Below, piece by piece: positions 62,858 through 64,000 of a stretch of DNA of 64,000 bases (positions within the stretch are counted from its first letter, which is position 1; every line of letters starts with the position of its first letter). The position numbers and the translations under genes are program-made. Source of the stretch: Luteibacter sp. OK325 (GTDB lineage: Bacteria > Pseudomonadota > Gammaproteobacteria > Xanthomonadales > Rhodanobacteraceae); contig NZ_QAOX01000008.1 of NCBI RefSeq assembly GCF_003050935.1, forward strand, positions 1-64,000, in the 5' to 3' direction. The notes beneath the pieces are model-generated. The model worked only from the letters and a program-made list of their open reading frames with translations, made no database searches and was not told the DNA's origin.

Positions 62858-63900
62858 ATGTCTTCGCTACCGAACTTCTTCGCTGGTACGACCATCACGG
62901 TCGCAAGGATCTACCCTGGCAGCACCCGCGCGACGCGTATCGCGTCTGGCTGTCCGAAATCATGCTGCAACAGACCCAGGTCGTTACCGTCATCGGTTAC
63001 TTCCAGCGCTTCGTCGAACGACTACCCACGCTAGCCGCGCTGGCCAACGCCGACGAAGACACCGTGCTCGCGTTGTGGTCGGGCCTGGGTTACTACCGCC
63101 GGGCGCGCTTCCTGCACGGTGCCGCGCAGTTGTGCGTCGAGCAACATGGCGGTGAATTGCCACGCGACCTCGATGCCTTGCTCGCACTGCCGGGCATCGG
63201 CCGTTCCACGGCCGGCGCCATCCTCGCGCAGGCGTATGGCCTGCGCTTTCCAATCCTCGACGGCAATGTCAAACGCGTCCTGACCCGCTATCACGGGGTA
63301 GCCGGCCATCCCGGCGAAAGCGCCGTGGAAAAAAAGTTGTGGCTGTTTGCGGACGAGCACACGCCGGCCAGGCGCACGGCGGACTTCACGCAGGCGATCA
63401 TGGACCTCGGCGCCACGGTCTGCGTGCGCAGCAAGCCCTTGTGTCCGCTATGCCCACAGGCTGCGAGCTGCGTCGCCCTGCGCGATGGCCTGACCACCGT
63501 GCTTCCTACCGCCAAGCCCGGCAAGAAGATTCCGACGCGCGCGCTGTCGATGCTGCTCCTGCGCGATGCCCGCGGTCGCATCCTGCTGGAGAAGCGCGGC
63601 GCACAAGGTGTCTGGTCGGGGCTATGGAGCTTGCCGGAAGCGGACGACGCCTCCGCGGCAGGCTCGGTAGCGGCCCGCATCGCACGCGTCGGCGACGCCG
63701 ATCCCCTGCCCGCCTTCACCCACGTCTTCAGTCACTACCGGCTGGACGTTTCCCCCATCCTGTTCGACCATGCCGCCCCACTTACCGCCGTGGCCGACCG
63801 CCCCGACCGGCGCTGGTGCGACAGGGGCGAGATCGCCTCACTCGGCTTGCCTGCCCCGGTGCGCACGCTGCTGGACAACCTTCCGGAGATATCCCCATGA
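62854..63900 (+). CDS. mutY: A/G-specific adenine glycosylase MutY
   Basis: 348 aa base-excision enzyme that removes adenine opposite 8-oxoG. The catalytic Glu is in [10 protein letters not shown]; the helix-hairpin-helix is [15 protein letters not shown] with the catalytic Asp in [10 protein letters not shown]; the 4Fe-4S cluster is C-x6-C-x2-C-x5-C ([13 protein letters not shown]). A C-terminal NUDIX-like domain recognises 8-oxoG ([27 protein letters not shown]). The ATG overlaps the AsmA-like stop. Confidence 0.96.
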   Translation: MNVFATELLRWYDHHGRKDLPWQHPRDAYRVWLSEIMLQQTQVVTVIGYFQRFVERLPTLAALANADEDTVLALWSGLGYYRRARFLHGAAQLCVEQHGGELPRDLDALLALPGIGRSTAGAILAQAYGLRFPILDGNVKRVLTRYHGVAGHPGESAVEKKLWLFADEHTPARRTADFTQAIMDLGATVCVRSKPLCPLCPQAASCVALRDGLTTVLPTAKPGKKIPTRALSMLLLRDARGRILLEKRGAQGVWSGLWSLPEADDASAAGSVAARIARVGDADPLPAFTHVFSHYRLDVSPILFDHAAPLTAVADRPDRRWCDRGEIASLGLPAPVRTLLDNLPEISP

Positions 63901-64000
63901 AGCGCATGGTTCACTGCGTGAAACTCGGCCACGACGCCGAAGGCCTCGACTTCGCCCCCTGGCCAGGCGACCTTGGTAAGCGCATTTACGAGAATGTTTG
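63897..64000 (+). CDS. yggX: Fe(II)-trafficking protein YggX (partial)
   Basis: The first 34 residues are visible before the window ends: [20 protein letters not shown] followed by [14 protein letters not shown]. This matches the YggX N-terminus (VxCxxLxxxxEGLxxxPxPGxxGxRIxE) with its conserved Cys7. The ATG overlaps the mutY stop (ATGA); ATG 63906 would drop three residues. The mutY-yggX pair is conserved in gammaproteobacteria and both serve oxidative-damage defence. Confidence 0.92.
   Translation, partial: MKRMVHCVKLGHDAEGLDFAPWPGDLGKRIYENV

Overview
The window is a high-GC gammaproteobacterial chromosome segment. Its gene order and REP repeats resemble Xanthomonadales, most likely Rhodanobacteraceae such as Luteibacter or Dyella; this is inferred from gene content and order, with no 16S present. 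About 47 kb (6.4-53.7 kb) is one nearly complete polar-flagellum and chemotaxis locus, flanked by an accessory region on the left and housekeeping genes on the right.

Left edge (1-6.4 kb): an IS110/IS1111-type transposase cut near its 3' end, an unrecognised 98-aa gene, then a compact, visibly less GC-rich peptide-export module. The module comprises an HlyD/CvaA-type adaptor, a C39-peptidase ABC exporter with its catalytic triad, a 74-aa double-glycine-leader, Gly-rich bacteriocin-like peptide, and a small membrane protein (possible immunity protein) that opens with four tandem ATG-GTG-ACG units. This is the best candidate for an undescribed system.

Flagellar locus, nearly all on the minus strand. 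fleQ encodes the sigma54 activator. Good sigma54 (-24/-12) promoters precede fliE-F-G-H-I-J-K, fliL-M, fliN-O-P-Q-R-flhB-flhA-flhF-flhG-fliA-cheY-cheZ-cheA-motC-motD-parC-parP-cheW-DUF2802, fliD-S-T-pilZ, flgB-C-D-E-F-G-H-I-J-K-L, and on the plus strand a soluble chemoreceptor coupled to flgA. Sigma28 promoters precede fliC and flgM-flgN. This gives the hierarchy FleQ/RpoN, then hook-basal body and FliA, then flagellin, with FlgM as anti-sigma factor. FlhF/FlhG and ParC/ParP point to polar placement of the flagellum and chemoreceptor array. cheR, cheB and rpoN are not in the window. A PilZ protein and a degenerate EAL-HDOD protein suggest c-di-GMP input.

REP hairpins (GTGGGAGC or GTAGGAGC head) are scattered through the locus. 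Five sit in frame inside the cheA linker, one lies in the fliP signal-peptide region, and one supplies the stop codon of a MAPEG gene.

Right edge (53.8-64 kb): MAPEG, TMEM43-like, YtnP-like lactonase-fold hydrolase, gamma-glutamyltransferase, YfhL-type ferredoxin, a 755-bp gene-free stretch with a large inverted repeat, a lipoprotein, coaD, rsmD, then on the plus strand ftsY, an AsmA-like gene, mutY and the start of yggX.
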